A stretch of 63,725 bases of DNA from Chromatiales bacterium. Its GTDB lineage: Bacteria; Pseudomonadota; Gammaproteobacteria; Thiohalomonadales; Thiohalomonadaceae. Positions 29,201-41,326 of this stretch are shown here, piece after piece. How positions within the stretch are numbered: the stretch's first letter is position 1; each line of letters begins with the position of its first letter. The notes beneath the pieces are model-generated. The model saw nothing but the letters and a program-made list of their open reading frames with translations, did not search any database and was not told the origin of the DNA. The DNA is taken from NCBI GenBank assembly GCA_029879245.1, contig JAOUQQ010000003.1, forward strand, positions 1 to 63,725, given 5' to 3'. The translations under genes and the position numbers were made by a program.

Positions 29201-30957
29201 CAACAATCAGTAGTCTGATTATTGGTGGCACAGATACTGCTACTATGACTGTGAATGCAAGTAATGCTGATGCGGTAGGGATATTTGGTGCCAATGTAAC
29301 ATTGGCCATAGATGGTACTGCAAGTACAGGTGCAGCTAACTTATCTGCAGCATCTGGAATAACCGGCACACAAGGGACATTTAACGTCGATATTACAGGT
29401 ACGTCGCCTGGAATAGTCAGGGTTGTCGCTACAGGTCTCGGTGCAACAACAACATTCGACTATTTGGTTGAAAGTTTGGCAGGGAGTTTGTTAATAACCT
29501 CTCCTGTTTCGGGCACAACGGTGACTGTCAATACGCCTATGACAGTTTCTATTGACGTCCCAGTGGGTACAACGTCTGTGACATTAGTTAGCTCGTTGGG
29601 CACATGGGCCGGGAGTGGTTCAAGTGTGAGGACATGGGCGGGGTTGGTTCCACCCGTGACAATATCTGACGATTTGACCTCTACCTCTATTGGGATGGCC
29701 AACATTACTGTGGCGGATACGAATAATACTAATCTTAACGCCAGTATCCAATTGGTAATGGTAGATAAAGCTGTCGGGCCAAATAGTGTTGTCAGTCTAC
29801 AGGCAACGCCGACGACTGTAGCACAGACGGTTGGTGGTACTCAGAATACCTCTTCGCTTGAGGCTACTGTGATAGACAGCATCAATTCAACTCCAATTGC
29901 AGGTGCGCGTGTAACCTTCTCGATTAGTAACGCACCTGGGAGTGGAGAATATATATCACCACCAGTGGCCTATACTGATGCCTTTGGTGTGGCGCGTGCT
30001 ACATTTTATTCAGGGAGTATGAGTACAAATCCAACAGGGTTAGTGGTTACTGCTGAGTTGGATCAGACACTTACTGGTGCACTGAAAAGCGATCAGGTGA
30101 ATATCATTGTAGGAGGAACTGCCGGTGCAATCGCGATAGGCACTAGTACGACTATTTCAAGTATCAATAGTAATACGGCATACAAACAGTCGATATCGAT
30201 ACAGGTGACGGATGCTAGTGGAAGCCCTGTACCCGAGACGCCGGTTAGCCTGAGTCTATGGCCACAGGAATACGCCCTTGGGTGGTGGGAGTGTGAAGTG
30301 TTATATAGAGACACCATCCTTGTGAATGAAGATATAAACAAAAACTTGGTGTTAGATGCAGGTGAGGATCGTAGTTCTGATGGTTCACTAACACCACCTA
30401 TATCAGCTGCAGGCGCAATACCATCTAGTGTAAAAACCGACGCGAATGGGGTTGCGACAGTCGACCTCGTCTATTTGAAGGATTACGCAGGCTTTATTAA
30501 TAATGCGCTATCGGCAACTGCTATAGTGTCAGGCACAGAAACTAAGGCGACACTGAACTTCTGGTTGAGTGCGCTGAAGGCCGATGTGTCGGCATGTTTA
30601 TTGGGTGGTTCTCCGTTAAACGCCCATTGGCCGGAGTTGTCAGTGACTCCCGAGCTGAATCCCCTACCAGCGACTACACCTACTACACCTGTATATGTGA
30701 ACTTGGTAGGTACAAATGGCTTGGGAATAGCTGGTGCTAATGTAACGGCTACATTCCTCTCCTGGGGAACGGATGATGGGGTAACACCACCTACTATTGG
30801 AGGTGGAAATCCATCGGCAGTCCTTCCGACTGATGCGGACGGTAATGTGACATTTACCTATGCAAAGGGAGGCAAGAGTGGAGATGATTTGATTAAATTC
30901 ACCTACACAACCCCCACAGGGGTAGTTATTGCAAGATATTTGACGATGACGTGGTAG
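26284..30957 (+). CDS. Giant Ig-like (Big_1-type) repeat lipoprotein
   Basis: This is a 1,557-residue predicted lipoprotein. The signal peptide ends in the lipobox LLGC (Cys22), with GGGG-type spacer residues after it. Most of the rest is a string of bacterial Ig-like domains rich in T, S, V, A and G, with motifs such as VTFxI, DxxGxA and VxVTYI. Two alternating domain types form doublets of about 208 residues, four in a row. Further Ig-like domains follow, and the C-terminal 250 residues diverge and include a Trp/Cys-bearing segment ([20 protein letters not shown]). No catalytic motif is seen. It lies between pilQ and aroK, and its stop overlaps the aroK start. I infer a surface adhesin or a pilus-linked stalk. 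Confidence 0.85.
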   Translation: MRNIMRWAQILITLVAVSLLGCGESEKFYGPGGGTVTPGVNYTLSAAAIQSSIVVGTTTNIRALLVDENQQPVSGQTVTFYIDNGTFGGLQSTTAATDGNGIATATVTAAFQVGSGTVDVSYGDSSTSVGLTYTVGPIRFLTLDALPAAVGVSSDSSITVTALDQYGNPVTNRAMQFASQPNASGGSFVGPGIASTNSSGTATVVYTSGALAPVQDTITVTELVNPGVVSATKIIDVTQSAVAVGTLSLGLSTAATSITVGSTGITANATVVDTKGNALPGVDVAFQITGTGDFAGAKAAIATTNASGLATAALTVPNLVGGATITAVTAGKTASIKVTYIPSSPALMTISASPTTVGVSTDSTITATFFDSFGNLTPNEPVTFAVIADNSGGSVLSNPTGLTQTNASGIAEMVYTSGSTNVGVLDRVQARATNGTQPTGSVDISVSQSATQISTLKLALSTPSTSITVGTNTVTADATVLDSSGTAVPGVNVTFQIIGGGDFGGSKTITVPTNPQGVAQTTLAAPSLVGTAQIIAASAGLTSAVTVTYIPDAPSAITLNASPASLGVLSNSTLVASVYDQYGNITPSEPVTFAISAPNSGAPVLSNPLGVAQTNQSGVASMIYTSGATSGVVDTVSVTATNGTNPTVAANISVSAASTAVTGLNLGLDSATNTITVNDSTVNAIATVTNSSGGPVPGVAVAFAIQGAGTFIGNVKTLEVLTDATGVASAQIFAPVLVGVANVSASASGLSSNVLVTYAAAVPNTVILSSNTAIVDVSTDAILSAAVYDAHGNAVPNEAVVFSVSPNNSGATLSNIVGNAQTNALGVASLVYTSGTLAPTQDTLGVTVTNGGIVATPVSIDVVAGTATIPTSMTIGTNTTTINSDGSNSATITATVLDNANVVVPGATVSFTSSGGVLSAGTVVTNQLGEAVVTLNAGTDPANQVITVTGTVSGVPAAAVPVEVVGTTLGINSTISSLIIGGTDTATMTVNASNADAVGIFGANVTLAIDGTASTGAANLSAASGITGTQGTFNVDITGTSPGIVRVVATGLGATTTFDYLVESLAGSLLITSPVSGTTVTVNTPMTVSIDVPVGTTSVTLVSSLGTWAGSGSSVRTWAGLVPPVTISDDLTSTSIGMANITVADTNNTNLNASIQLVMVDKAVGPNSVVSLQATPTTVAQTVGGTQNTSSLEATVIDSINSTPIAGARVTFSISNAPGSGEYISPPVAYTDAFGVARATFYSGSMSTNPTGLVVTAELDQTLTGALKSDQVNIIVGGTAGAIAIGTSTTISSINSNTAYKQSISIQVTDASGSPVPETPVSLSLWPQEYALGWWECEVLYRDTILVNEDINKNLVLDAGEDRSSDGSLTPPISAAGAIPSSVKTDANGVATVDLVYLKDYAGFINNALSATAIVSGTETKATLNFWLSALKADVSACLLGGSPLNAHWPELSVTPELNPLPATTPTTPVYVNLVGTNGLGIAGANVTATFLSWGTDDGVTPPTIGGGNPSAVLPTDADGNVTFTYAKGGKSGDDLIKFTYTTPTGVVIARYLTMTW
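26430..28890 (+). repeat. Tandem protein-coding repeat, four units of about 620 bp
   Basis: Within the Ig-repeat gene four successive units begin near 26430, 27049, 27674 and 28299. Recognisable in each are SITVGxxxITANAT-type and [12 protein letters not shown]-type openings, then DQYGN / DSFGN and VYTSG. At DNA level a stretch such as ACATCTATTACTGT recurs in units two and three. The units are diverged, so expansion is not recent. Confidence 0.75.
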
Positions 30958-31490
30958 CACAATCTTTAAGTGTTGTACTTGTCGGCCCCATGGGGGCCGG
31001 CAAGAGTACTATCGGCAAGCAGTTATCCAACTCTCTTAAGCGCGAGTTCAAGGATAGCGATCATGAGATCGTTGCCCGCACTGGTGCGAGCATTCCACTG
31101 ATCTTTGAAATCGAGGGTGAGGAGGGATTTCGAAAGCGTGAGGCGGCTGTGATTGATGAGCTGACTCAGCTTGGAGACACCGTTCTTGCCACGGGGGGCG
31201 GCGCAGTACTGCGCGATGAGAACCGTGCCCATCTGAAGGAGCGGGGGGTGGTGATATACCTCTACGCCTCTGTCGATCAACTCTTCGAACGTACCTCACG
31301 CGATAGAAACCGTCCGTTACTACAGACTGAGAATCCCAGGCAGAAGCTGGAGGAGCTGATGGAGCAGCGCGACCCGCTCTATCGTGAGGTGGCTGATATG
31401 GTGGTTCACACCGATGATCGCTCTATTCGCAGTGTGGTAAAGGAGATCCTGGTACGGCTCAGGCAGGAGCCGAAATTCAACGGTACATGA
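30951..31490 (+). CDS. aroK: Shikimate kinase
   Basis: AroK phosphorylates shikimate in the aromatic amino acid pathway. It has the P-loop [11 protein letters not shown], the shikimate-binding DxD-like [17 protein letters not shown] (Gly-rich) and the lid with [11 protein letters not shown]. It is 179 residues. The only start codon before the P-loop is a GTG at 30951, which overlaps the Ig-gene stop (TAG at 30955-30957). No good Shine-Dalgarno precedes it, which suggests coupling to translation of the Ig protein. It is followed by aroB after 65 bp. Confidence 0.96.
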   Translation: MVAQSLSVVLVGPMGAGKSTIGKQLSNSLKREFKDSDHEIVARTGASIPLIFEIEGEEGFRKREAAVIDELTQLGDTVLATGGGAVLRDENRAHLKERGVVIYLYASVDQLFERTSRDRNRPLLQTENPRQKLEELMEQRDPLYREVADMVVHTDDRSIRSVVKEILVRLRQEPKFNGT

Positions 31491-31555
31491 CCTGACCACA
31501 CCCATTCCGTTATATTATGCGCTGACCAGACTTTGGCGGACAGCAGCAACAATCT

Positions 31556-32638
31556 ATGCAGACACTCAACGTAGACCTCGGCGAACGCAGCTACCCTATC
31601 TATATTGGCCACGGATTGCTGGATGATGGCGAGCTGATCAGGCCCCATATCCGTGGCAGTCAGGTACTGATCGTCAGCAATGAGACGGTGGCGCCAATCT
31701 ACCTCGACAGGGCAGTAGCAGTACTGGCGGGGTTGCGAGTGGAGTCGGTAATCCTGCCTGACGGTGAGCAGTACAAGAATCTTGAGGTACTCAACACCAT
31801 CTATGATGCCCTGCTGACCCACCGCTTCGATCGCAAGTGCACCCTCATCGCCCTCGGTGGCGGTGTAGTGGGTGACATGACCGGTTTTGCCGCTGCCTCC
31901 TATCAGCGCGGTGTCGACTTTATCCAGATCCCAACCACCCTGCTGGCGCAGGTCGACTCCTCGGTGGGTGGTAAGACCGGGGTCAACCACCCGCTAGGTA
32001 AGAATATGATCGGTGCGTTTCACCAACCGCGCTGCGTAATCGCCGATACCGATACACTCAACACCCTTGATGATCGCCAGCTGAGTGCCGGTGTAGCGGA
32101 GGTGATCAAGTATGGTCTGATTGACGACCCTGATTTCTTTGCCTGGCTGGAGCAGAACATGGCCAGGCTGCTGGCTCGCGAGCCTGAGGCCCTGGCCTAT
32201 GCTATCAGCCGCTCCTGTGCCGATAAGGCCCGAGTGGTCGCCGCCGATGAAAAGGAGGCCGGTAGTCGCGCCCTGCTTAATCTCGGTCACACCTTTGGTC
32301 ACGCCATTGAGACCGGCATGGGTTACGGCGAGTGGTTGCACGGTGAGGCGGTCGCTGCCGGTATGGTGCTGGCGGCGGAGCTTTCGGCGGAGATGGGGTG
32401 GATTACAACCGATGTGGTAGAGCGTAGCCGTAGACTGATTGCGGCCGCCAATCTGCCCATCGAGCCGCCGACGGCCCTTAGCGGTGAGCGTTTCATTGAG
32501 CTCATGTCGGTTGACAAGAAGGTACAGGATGGGATTTTACGGCTGGTGTTGATGAAAGGGCTCGGCCACTCGGTGATCAGTGATGAGGCCAGCCGCGAGC
32601 AGATACTCACTGTAGTTGAAAGACACCTCAGGGGATAG
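31556..32638 (+). CDS. aroB: 3-dehydroquinate synthase
   Basis: AroB cyclises DAHP to 3-dehydroquinate using NAD and a metal. Typical motifs are [56 protein letters not shown], the metal-ligand region [11 protein letters not shown] and [12 protein letters not shown] with [13 protein letters not shown]. At 360 residues it is of normal length. It lies in the conserved aroK-aroB pair and ends 3 bp before dgt. Confidence 0.98.
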   Translation: MQTLNVDLGERSYPIYIGHGLLDDGELIRPHIRGSQVLIVSNETVAPIYLDRAVAVLAGLRVESVILPDGEQYKNLEVLNTIYDALLTHRFDRKCTLIALGGGVVGDMTGFAAASYQRGVDFIQIPTTLLAQVDSSVGGKTGVNHPLGKNMIGAFHQPRCVIADTDTLNTLDDRQLSAGVAEVIKYGLIDDPDFFAWLEQNMARLLAREPEALAYAISRSCADKARVVAADEKEAGSRALLNLGHTFGHAIETGMGYGEWLHGEAVAAGMVLAAELSAEMGWITTDVVERSRRLIAAANLPIEPPTALSGERFIELMSVDKKVQDGILRLVLMKGLGHSVISDEASREQILTVVERHLRG

Positions 32639-32641
32639 AAT

Positions 32642-33796
32642 ATGAACCAGACTCTTGCCCCCTACGCCGCCAATGATGAGAAATCACGGGGCCGTCGCCA
32701 TCCAGAGTCTGCACCTCGCTACCGCAGTGAATTCCAGCGTGATCGCGACCGCATCGTCCACTCCGGCGCCTTCCGTCGTCTCGAATATAAAACCCAGGTC
32801 TTTGTAAATCACGAGGGGGACATGTTCCGTACCCGTCTCACACACTCGATTGAGGTGGCGCAGATCGGGCGGGCGGCGGCACGGGCACTCAATCTGCATG
32901 AGGATCTGACCGAGGCGATCTCTCTGGCCCACGACCTGGGTCATACCCCATTTGGTCATGCGGGGCAGGATGCCCTCAACCGCTGTATGAAGGAGTATGG
33001 CGGTTTTGAACACAACCTTCAGTCGTTGCGCGTAGTGGAGCAACTGGAGGAGCGTTACGCCGAGTTTAATGGTCTCAATCTTACCTTTGAGACCAGAGAG
33101 GGGATCCTCAAGCACTGTTCCCTTGCCAATGCGGAGAAGCTGGGTGAACTCGGGGAGCGATTCATGCGCGGACGACAGCCCGGGCTCGAGGCGCAGATTG
33201 CCAATGTGGCCGACGCCATTGCCTACAACAACCACGATGTTGATGACGGGCTGCGGGCTGGGCTTATTGAGGTGCAGCAACTGCGTGAGGTGGAACTCTT
33301 TGGCGATGCCTACGATGAGGTGATGTTTCTCTACCCTGCGTTAAACGGCAGGCGGCTGATCCATGAGATTATTCGCCGCATGATCAATCGGCAGGTGGTG
33401 GACCTGTTGCAGAATAGCGAGAGAGTACTTGAAGAGGTTCAGCCACAGGGGATCGAGGGAGTGCGCGAGCAACACAGGCCGTTGATCACCTTTAGTGAAC
33501 CGATGGCCGAGGCACACCATGCCCTGAAACAGTTTTTGCGTGAGCACCTCTATAACCACTATCGGGTTCATCGCATGAGCGTCAAGGCGAAGCGCATGGT
33601 GACTGAACTGTTTTTTGCCTTTTTTGATGAGTTGAAACTGTTGCCGCACGAATACCAACGACGGGCCCGCCAGCTGGAACATGACCTTGGTGTTGATGGT
33701 AGAGCACGCGCAGTTGCGGACTATATCGCGGGGATGACAGATCGTTTTGCGATTGCTGAGCACCAGAAGCTCTATAACCCCTCGGAGTTGACCTGA
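32642..33796 (+). CDS. dgt: Deoxyguanosinetriphosphate triphosphohydrolase-like protein
   Basis: This HD-domain dNTP triphosphohydrolase releases tripolyphosphate from deoxynucleotides. It has [43 protein letters not shown] (HD pair), NHDVDDGL and [10 protein letters not shown]. At 384 residues it belongs to the shorter dGTPase-like branch found outside enterics. It sits 3 bp after aroB and is probably in the same transcript. Confidence 0.93.
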   Translation: MNQTLAPYAANDEKSRGRRHPESAPRYRSEFQRDRDRIVHSGAFRRLEYKTQVFVNHEGDMFRTRLTHSIEVAQIGRAAARALNLHEDLTEAISLAHDLGHTPFGHAGQDALNRCMKEYGGFEHNLQSLRVVEQLEERYAEFNGLNLTFETREGILKHCSLANAEKLGELGERFMRGRQPGLEAQIANVADAIAYNNHDVDDGLRAGLIEVQQLREVELFGDAYDEVMFLYPALNGRRLIHEIIRRMINRQVVDLLQNSERVLEEVQPQGIEGVREQHRPLITFSEPMAEAHHALKQFLREHLYNHYRVHRMSVKAKRMVTELFFAFFDELKLLPHEYQRRARQLEHDLGVDGRARAVADYIAGMTDRFAIAEHQKLYNPSELT

Positions 33797-33843
33797 ACCC
33801 TGTAGAGGGTGGGTGAAGCCAGCGCAACAGTGATGATGATCTA

Positions 33844-34098
33844 ATGCGTATCTTTCTCCAGACGCCACATAGTGGCGACAAGCCACCACGTTACTACCAT
33901 CTGTTTTTGCAGGAGGATCTGTTAGGAGGCTGGAGTCTGGTGAAGGAGTGGGGGTTTCAGGGGGCATCGGGTCGGGTGCAGCGAGAGCACTTTGAGACAC
34001 GTGATGAGGCAATTGATGCGCTGATTACCTCACGCGATACGCAAATTCAACGTGGGTACCGGGTAATGTTTTTCCAGGGAGACGAGGCGCCCCGATAA
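33844..34098 (+). CDS. Stand-alone WGR-domain protein
   Basis: This 84-residue protein consists of a single WGR-like domain: YYHLFLQEDLLGGWSLVKEW followed by GFQGASGRVQREHFETRDEA and ending GYRVMFFQGDE. WGR domains usually accompany polymerases or ligases and bind nucleic acid. The Trp-Gly-Arg signature is here WGF with GxxGR. It sits between dgt and the SPOR gene, 12 bp from the latter. Role unknown. Confidence 0.8.
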   Translation: MRIFLQTPHSGDKPPRYYHLFLQEDLLGGWSLVKEWGFQGASGRVQREHFETRDEAIDALITSRDTQIQRGYRVMFFQGDEAPR

Positions 34099-34110
34099 GG
34101 TGTTATTGAA

Positions 34111-35103
34111 ATGGTTGCGGGCGATATGAGGATGAAACCGGCTACGGGCGACAGAATTTTTCCAGGTGTTAGATTGGGCCTTATTTCTATAGCAGTAATG
34201 TTCGTAACTGCGGCGATTAGTAGCGTAACAATGGCCGCTGAAAGAGATTACAGTGAACCGCTATTGCAACCGCTGGTGGTCAAATCTCTGGAAGAAGAGG
34301 AGAAAAATAGTAGTGATGCCCAGTTGCGCGGCAGTGGCGCAGCAAAGAGAAACCCTGTCAGGCCGATGAAGCCAATGCTGTTGAGCCTGGAGCATGCACC
34401 GTTAATTAGCAGTAACAGTCCACAAAAGATAACCGTCCTCGGGGATGGGCTGGTGCCTGGGATCAGGGTCGCGGTGGGATGGGATGGGAAGGTCGCTGCG
34501 CTTGATTCGTCGCAGGTGAGGGTTATCGATACCACCCGCATGGAGTTAACGGTTACCACGGGTGAAGGGGCGACCAAAGGAATAATGCAGGTGAGTACTC
34601 CTGACAGGCAACGTTCGAACGTACTACGCTTTGAGGTAGAACCCGCAAGGACGAAAATGATCGGGGGCGAGGGCCAGACCCCCAACAGGCAGACAGGAGT
34701 GACAGCTGTTGTTGATAGAGAGAAAAAAAGCGCACCCGTAGTTAAAGCAGGTACGGTTACAAGTTCCCCCGTCCCTTTAAAACGCAATAGTGAAATTAAA
34801 GACATCTCCTGGATCTGGAGTCAGGACCCGAACGACTACACGATTCAACTGGCTGGCGGTACGAATGAGGTCTCCGTAGAGGCACACATGAGAGGGGTTG
34901 AATTACCGGGAGAGCTGGCAGTTGTGCAGATAATACACAATAAAAAGCCCTGGTATATTCTGATCTACGGCCACTTCACCGAGAAGACGGAGGCGCAGGC
35001 GGTCGTGGATCAGCTGCCTTTAGGACTCAAGGAGTCAAGGCCATGGCTACGGCGCTTTTCAGAATTACAAGATCGGGTTGCTGAGGCAGGCCGTACTCAC
35101 TGA
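34111..35103 (+). CDS. SPOR-domain protein in the damX position
   Basis: This 330-residue membrane or exported protein has an uncleaved or cleavable hydrophobic segment (LGLISIAVMFVTAAISSVTM, residues about 23-42). A beta-rich IPT-like region follows (ISSNSPQKITVLGDGLVPGI), then a low-complexity linker and a C-terminal SPOR domain (about 235-315; DYTIQLAGGTNEVSVEAHMR, WYILIYGHFTEKTEAQAVVD). SPOR domains bind denuded septal peptidoglycan. E. coli and Pseudomonas carry a SPOR/DamX protein at the same place after aroB, but the IPT-like part here is unusual. AAGGTG lies 11 bases before the ATG. Confidence 0.85.
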   Translation: MVAGDMRMKPATGDRIFPGVRLGLISIAVMFVTAAISSVTMAAERDYSEPLLQPLVVKSLEEEEKNSSDAQLRGSGAAKRNPVRPMKPMLLSLEHAPLISSNSPQKITVLGDGLVPGIRVAVGWDGKVAALDSSQVRVIDTTRMELTVTTGEGATKGIMQVSTPDRQRSNVLRFEVEPARTKMIGGEGQTPNRQTGVTAVVDREKKSAPVVKAGTVTSSPVPLKRNSEIKDISWIWSQDPNDYTIQLAGGTNEVSVEAHMRGVELPGELAVVQIIHNKKPWYILIYGHFTEKTEAQAVVDQLPLGLKESRPWLRRFSELQDRVAEAGRTH

Positions 35104-35182
35104 ACACTACACACATTTCGTCCTCGACATAGTGCGGCGAATTTAAAGGCCTCTGCCCAGTAATTGAACAGAAACCCTCCCG

Positions 35183-35194
35183 GCAGTATACTGC
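35183..35194. promoter_or_regulatory. 12-bp palindrome upstream of gltB
   Basis: GCAGTATACTGC is a perfect palindrome 83 bp before the gltB start in a 174-bp gap with no gene. It could be an operator; no -35/-10 pair was convincing in the rest of the gap. The call rests on symmetry only. Confidence 0.3.
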
Positions 35195-35277
35195 TTGGCC
35201 GTTTTGCCTGCGCAATCCCCAGGCAGCTGCCCGAGTTAATGGCATAAATGTCAACACAACCAAATGGTTAGCAAGCT

Positions 35278-38200
35278 GTGAGCGACACGAAGCAAGAATA
35301 CAAAGGTTTATACCACCCCTCCTTCGAGAAGGATAACTGCGGCTTTGGTCTGATGGCCCATATGGATGGCAAGCCCAGCCACTGGCTGGTGCAGACCGCC
35401 ATTGAGGCGCTGGGCCGCATGACCCACCGCGGCGCCATCGCCGCCGACGGCAAGACCGGCGATGGCTGCGGGCTGCTGATCAAGAAACCGGAGGGGTTCC
35501 TCAAGGCGGTGGCCGGCGAGTGCGGTATCGAACTGGCTGACGGCTTCGGCGTCGGCACCGTGTTCCTGTCGAAGGATGAGGCCGAGGCCGAGGCTGGCCG
35601 CAAGGCCCTGGAAGAGGGTCTGAAGGCCGAGGGGCTTGCCGTTGCCGGCTGGCGCGTGGTTCCTACCAACTCCGAGGCCTGCGGTGAGTCCGCCAAGCTG
35701 ACCCAGCCCGGGATCGAACAGGTTTTCGTCAACATGCCTGCCGCTATGTCTGCCGAGGAGTTCGAGGTACGCCTCTACGTCGCCCGTCGCCGCGCCGAGA
35801 AGGCGTGCGAGGCTGCGGGGGATCAGATGTTCTACCTGCCGACCCTCTCCACCAAGGTGTTGTCATATAAAGGTATGGTGATGCCGGAGTTTCTGCCGGT
35901 CTTTTACCCCGACCTGGGCGATGCGCGAATGGAGACCGCCATTTGCGTCTTCCACCAGCGCTTTGCCACCAACACTATGCCGCAGTGGCGCCTGGCACAG
36001 CCGTTCCGCTACCTGGCCCATAACGGTGAGATCAACACTGTACGCGGCAACCGCAACTGGGCCCGTGCCCGCTCCTACACCTTCTCGACCGATGCCATCC
36101 CCGATATGGATGCGGTACGCCCATGGGTTTCCATGGAGGGCTCTGACTCTTCCAGCATGGACAACATGCTGGAGGCGCTGATGGCCGGTGGCGTCGATAT
36201 CTTCCGCGCGATGCGCCTGCTGGTACCGCCGGCGTGGCAGAACGTCTCGGAGATGGACCCGGACCTGCGCGCCTTCTACGAGTACAACTCGATGCACATG
36301 GAGCCGTGGGACGGCCCCGCCGGTATGGTGCTGACCGACGGTCGCTACGCCGCCTGCTCGCTCGACCGCAACGGCCTGCGCCCGGCCCGCTACGTCATCA
36401 CCAAGCCCGGTGGCGGTGATGTCACTGACGGTGACTACACCGGCTGCGTCATTACGCTCGCCTCCGAGATCGGCGTCTACGGTTACGACAACGCCATCGT
36501 CATCAAGAAGGGGCGCCTCAAGCCTGGCCAGATGCTGGCCGCCGATACCGAGACCGCGCGCCTCATCCTGCCGCACGAGGTCGATGAGCGCCTCAAGGGT
36601 GCCAAGCCCTACCGTGAGTGGATGAAGAACGCCACGCGCCTGGAATCGAAGCTGGAGGGCGACCCCCTCACCGCCACCCCGATGGAGGCCGAGGAGATCA
36701 AGGTCTACCAGAAGCTGTTCCAGCTCTCCTTCGAGGAGCGCGACCAGATCATCCGCGTCCTCGCCGAGGGCGGTGCCGAGGCGGTCTCCTCGATGGGCGA
36801 CGATGCACCCTACCCGGTAATGTCGCACAAGCTGCGCTCGGTCTACGACAACTTCCGCCAGATGTTCGCCCAGGTCACCAACCCGCCGATCGACCCGATC
36901 CGTGAGGAGATCGTGATGTCGCTGGAGACCCTCTTCGGCAGCGAGAAGAACCTCTTCGACGAGACCCCGGAGCACGCCCGGCGGCTGATCTCCGACTCGC
37001 CGGTCCTCTCCGAGGGCAAGTTCCGCCAACTGCTGGCACACAACGAGGGTGACTTCGCCCACGCGGTGATCGACCTCAACTACCCGGCCAGCTTCGGCCT
37101 GCAAAAGGCGATCGGCGATATCTGCGACAAGGCGATCGCCGCGGTGCAGGGTGGTAAGACCATCCTCATCCTCTCCGATCGCAACATCGCCAAAAATACT
37201 GTGCCGGTCCACGCGGCCCTGGCCACCGGTGCCCTGCACCACCGCCTGATCGCTGAGGGCGAGCGCTGCAACGCCAATATCGTGGTGCAGACCGCGACCA
37301 CCCGTGACCCGCACCACTTCGCGGTGCTGCTCGGTTACGGTGCCACCGCCATCTACCCCTACCTCGCCTACGAGGCCATTAACGACATGGTCAATAGTGG
37401 TGAGCTCCAGTCCGCTAAGGGGCAGAAGGATGTGGATGCCCTCGGCTACAACTATCGTAAGGGGATCAACAAGGGTCTCTACAAGGTGATGTCGAAGATG
37501 GGCATCTCCTCGGTTGCCTCCTACCGCGGCTCGCAGCTCTTTGAGATCGTCGGCCTGCACAACGAGGTGGTCGACCAGTGCTTCAACGGCACCACCTCGC
37601 GCATCCAGGGTGCAGACTACAGCGACCTCGAGTCTGACGTGCTGGCGCTGGCGAAGATCGCCTGGAACCCGCGCAAGCCGATCGACCAGGGTGGTCTGCT
37701 GAAATACGTCGAGGGTGGTGAGGCGCACGCCTACAACCCCGACGTAATCCGCACCATCCACAAGGCGGTCAATTCCGGCGACTGGAACGACTACCTGGAG
37801 TTCGCCGCCACCGTCAACAACCGACCGGCGATGATGCTGCGCGACCTGTTGAAGCTGCGTGAGGACATTACCCCGATCTCCATTGATGAGGTCGAGCCGG
37901 CGGAGAACCTCTTCAAGCGCTTCGACACCGCGGCGATGTCACTCGGTGCCCTCTCCCCCGAGGCCCACGAGGCCCTCGCCATCGCGATGAACAATCTGGG
38001 TGGCCGCTCCAACTCCGGTGAGGGTGGTGAGGACCCCAAGCGTTACGTCGACAAGTCCAAGTACTCCAAGATCAAGCAGGTCGCCTCGGGCCGCTTCGGC
38101 GTCACCCCCGGTTACCTCGCCAACGCCGAGGTGCTACAGATCAAGGTGGCCCAGGGGGCGAAGCCCGGTGAGGGTGGTCAGCTTCCCGGTGACAAGGTCA

Positions 38201-39795
38201 ACGAGACCATCGCCCGCCTGCGCTACACCCGCCCGGGCGTGCCGCTCATTTCGCCGCCGCCGCACCACGACATCTACTCCATCGAGGACCTGGCGCAGCT
38301 GATCTTTGATCTCAAGCAGGTCAACCCCGAGGCGCTGGTCTCGGTGAAGCTGGTCTCCGAGCCCGGCGTCGGCACCATCGCCGCCGGCGTGGCCAAGGCC
38401 TATGCCGACCTCATCACCATCTCCGGTTATGACGGTGGTACCGCCGCCTCTCCGACCGCCTCGGTGAAGTACGCCGGTTCGCCGTGGGAGCTGGGTGTCT
38501 CCGAGACCCACCAGGTGCTGAAGATGAACGACCTGCGCGGCAAGGTGCGGGTACAGGCCGACGGTGGCCTGAAGACCGGCCTCGACGTGGTCAAGGCGGC
38601 TATCCTCGGCGCCGAGTCCTTCGGTTTCGGTACCATGCCGATGGTGGTGCTGGGATGTAAGTACCTGCGCATCTGCCACCTCAACAACTGCGCCACCGGC
38701 GTCGCGACGCAGAACGATGTGCTGCGTGCCAAGCACTACAAGGGCAAACCGGAGCTGGTCGAGACCTACTTCCGCTTCATCGCCCGCGAGGTACGCGAGT
38801 GGATGGCCAAGCTGGGTGTACGTACCCTGGAAGAGCTGATCGGTCGTACCGACCTGCTGGAGATCCTGCCGGGTGACACCAGCCGCCAGCAGAAACTCGA
38901 CCTGACCCCGATCACCCAGTTCAACACCGCGGTCGACGGCCCCAACTGCTGCATCGAGCCGCGCAATGCCCCGTTCGATGAGGGCAAGCTGGCCGAGCAG
39001 ATGGTCGCCGACGCCCTCGCCGCCATCGAAAACAAGTCGGGCGGCGAGTTCAGCTACACCCTGGAGAACATCAACCGCTCGGTCGGTGCCCGTCTCTCCG
39101 GTGAGATCGCCAAGCGTTGGGACAACCTCGGCATGAGTGATGCCCCCATTACCCTGCGCCTCTCCGGTACTGCCGGTCAGTCCTTCGGCGTGTGGAACGC
39201 CGGTGGCCTCAACATGTACCTCGACGGTGATGCCAACGACTACGTGGGCAAGGGGATGGCTGGCGGCAAGCTGGTGATCCGCCCACCGGCGGATAGCCGC
39301 TACGCCACCAACGAGAACACCATCATCGGTAACACCTGCCTCTACGGCGCCACCGGCGGTAAGCTGTTTGCCGCGGGGATGGCCGGTGAGCGCTTCGGCG
39401 TGCGTAATTCCGGTGCCCACGCGGTGATCGAGGCGGCCGGTGACCACTGCGGCGAATACATGACCGGCGGTGTCATCACCGTACTCGGCCCGACCGGGGT
39501 CAACTTCGGTGCCGGCCTCACCGGCGGCTTCGCCTTCGTCCTCGACGAGGAGGGCAAGTTCGCTGAGCGTTGCAACGGCGATGTGGATATCCACCGCATC
39601 AACACCGAGTCGACCGAGGCGCACCGCAACTTCCTGCGCGATACTATCGCCGAGTATGTGGAAGAGACCGGGTCTGCCCACGGCAAGAAGATCCTCGACA
39701 ACTTCGATGACTTCATCGGCAAGTTCTGGCTGGTCAAGCCGAAGGCGGCCGAGCTGAAGACCCTGCTCGAAGTGATGCTGCAAAAAGCTGCGTAA
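35278..39795 (+). CDS. gltB: Glutamate synthase (NADPH) large subunit
   Basis: GltB transfers the glutamine amide to 2-oxoglutarate. After processing, Cys21 ([17 protein letters not shown]) becomes the N-terminal nucleophile of the class II amidotransferase domain. The central domain, the FMN-binding synthase barrel ([36 protein letters not shown]) and the 3Fe-4S Cys cluster [16 protein letters not shown] (about residues 1125-1140) follow, then the C-terminal GXGXG beta-helix. It is 1,505 residues. The start is a GTG. Codons are strongly biased to C or G at third positions, much more than in neighbours, suggesting high expression. Confidence 0.98.
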   Translation: MSDTKQEYKGLYHPSFEKDNCGFGLMAHMDGKPSHWLVQTAIEALGRMTHRGAIAADGKTGDGCGLLIKKPEGFLKAVAGECGIELADGFGVGTVFLSKDEAEAEAGRKALEEGLKAEGLAVAGWRVVPTNSEACGESAKLTQPGIEQVFVNMPAAMSAEEFEVRLYVARRRAEKACEAAGDQMFYLPTLSTKVLSYKGMVMPEFLPVFYPDLGDARMETAICVFHQRFATNTMPQWRLAQPFRYLAHNGEINTVRGNRNWARARSYTFSTDAIPDMDAVRPWVSMEGSDSSSMDNMLEALMAGGVDIFRAMRLLVPPAWQNVSEMDPDLRAFYEYNSMHMEPWDGPAGMVLTDGRYAACSLDRNGLRPARYVITKPGGGDVTDGDYTGCVITLASEIGVYGYDNAIVIKKGRLKPGQMLAADTETARLILPHEVDERLKGAKPYREWMKNATRLESKLEGDPLTATPMEAEEIKVYQKLFQLSFEERDQIIRVLAEGGAEAVSSMGDDAPYPVMSHKLRSVYDNFRQMFAQVTNPPIDPIREEIVMSLETLFGSEKNLFDETPEHARRLISDSPVLSEGKFRQLLAHNEGDFAHAVIDLNYPASFGLQKAIGDICDKAIAAVQGGKTILILSDRNIAKNTVPVHAALATGALHHRLIAEGERCNANIVVQTATTRDPHHFAVLLGYGATAIYPYLAYEAINDMVNSGELQSAKGQKDVDALGYNYRKGINKGLYKVMSKMGISSVASYRGSQLFEIVGLHNEVVDQCFNGTTSRIQGADYSDLESDVLALAKIAWNPRKPIDQGGLLKYVEGGEAHAYNPDVIRTIHKAVNSGDWNDYLEFAATVNNRPAMMLRDLLKLREDITPISIDEVEPAENLFKRFDTAAMSLGALSPEAHEALAIAMNNLGGRSNSGEGGEDPKRYVDKSKYSKIKQVASGRFGVTPGYLANAEVLQIKVAQGAKPGEGGQLPGDKVNETIARLRYTRPGVPLISPPPHHDIYSIEDLAQLIFDLKQVNPEALVSVKLVSEPGVGTIAAGVAKAYADLITISGYDGGTAASPTASVKYAGSPWELGVSETHQVLKMNDLRGKVRVQADGGLKTGLDVVKAAILGAESFGFGTMPMVVLGCKYLRICHLNNCATGVATQNDVLRAKHYKGKPELVETYFRFIAREVREWMAKLGVRTLEELIGRTDLLEILPGDTSRQQKLDLTPITQFNTAVDGPNCCIEPRNAPFDEGKLAEQMVADALAAIENKSGGEFSYTLENINRSVGARLSGEIAKRWDNLGMSDAPITLRLSGTAGQSFGVWNAGGLNMYLDGDANDYVGKGMAGGKLVIRPPADSRYATNENTIIGNTCLYGATGGKLFAAGMAGERFGVRNSGAHAVIEAAGDHCGEYMTGGVITVLGPTGVNFGAGLTGGFAFVLDEEGKFAERCNGDVDIHRINTESTEAHRNFLRDTIAEYVEETGSAHGKKILDNFDDFIGKFWLVKPKAAELKTLLEVMLQKAA

Positions 39796-39802
39796 GGTTT
39801 GA

Positions 39803-41224
<1,422 letters not shown>

Positions 41225-41234
41225 GTCAGTGAAG

Positions 41235-41263
41235 ACGCCCGGCAGTGACCGGGCGTTTTTCTT
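41235..41263 (+). terminator. Intrinsic terminator after gltD
   Basis: An 8-bp perfect stem (ACGCCCGG / CCGGGCGT) with a CAGTGA loop is followed by TTTTCTTT. It starts 10 bp after the gltD stop and isolates gltBD from hemE. Confidence 0.93.
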
Positions 41264-41326
41264 TAGCGATATGAATAACAATGAATGGCTCCGCGCAGAT
41301 GCGTCGAGACCTATCAGGAATACACC

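Noticed and set aside
35863-37761. Open minus-strand frame of over 600 codons under gltB
   Set aside because: It is antisense to a well-supported gltB. Its composition (V, D, G, L and H rich) is the expected mirror of heavily C/G-ending codons, and it has no recognisable domain.
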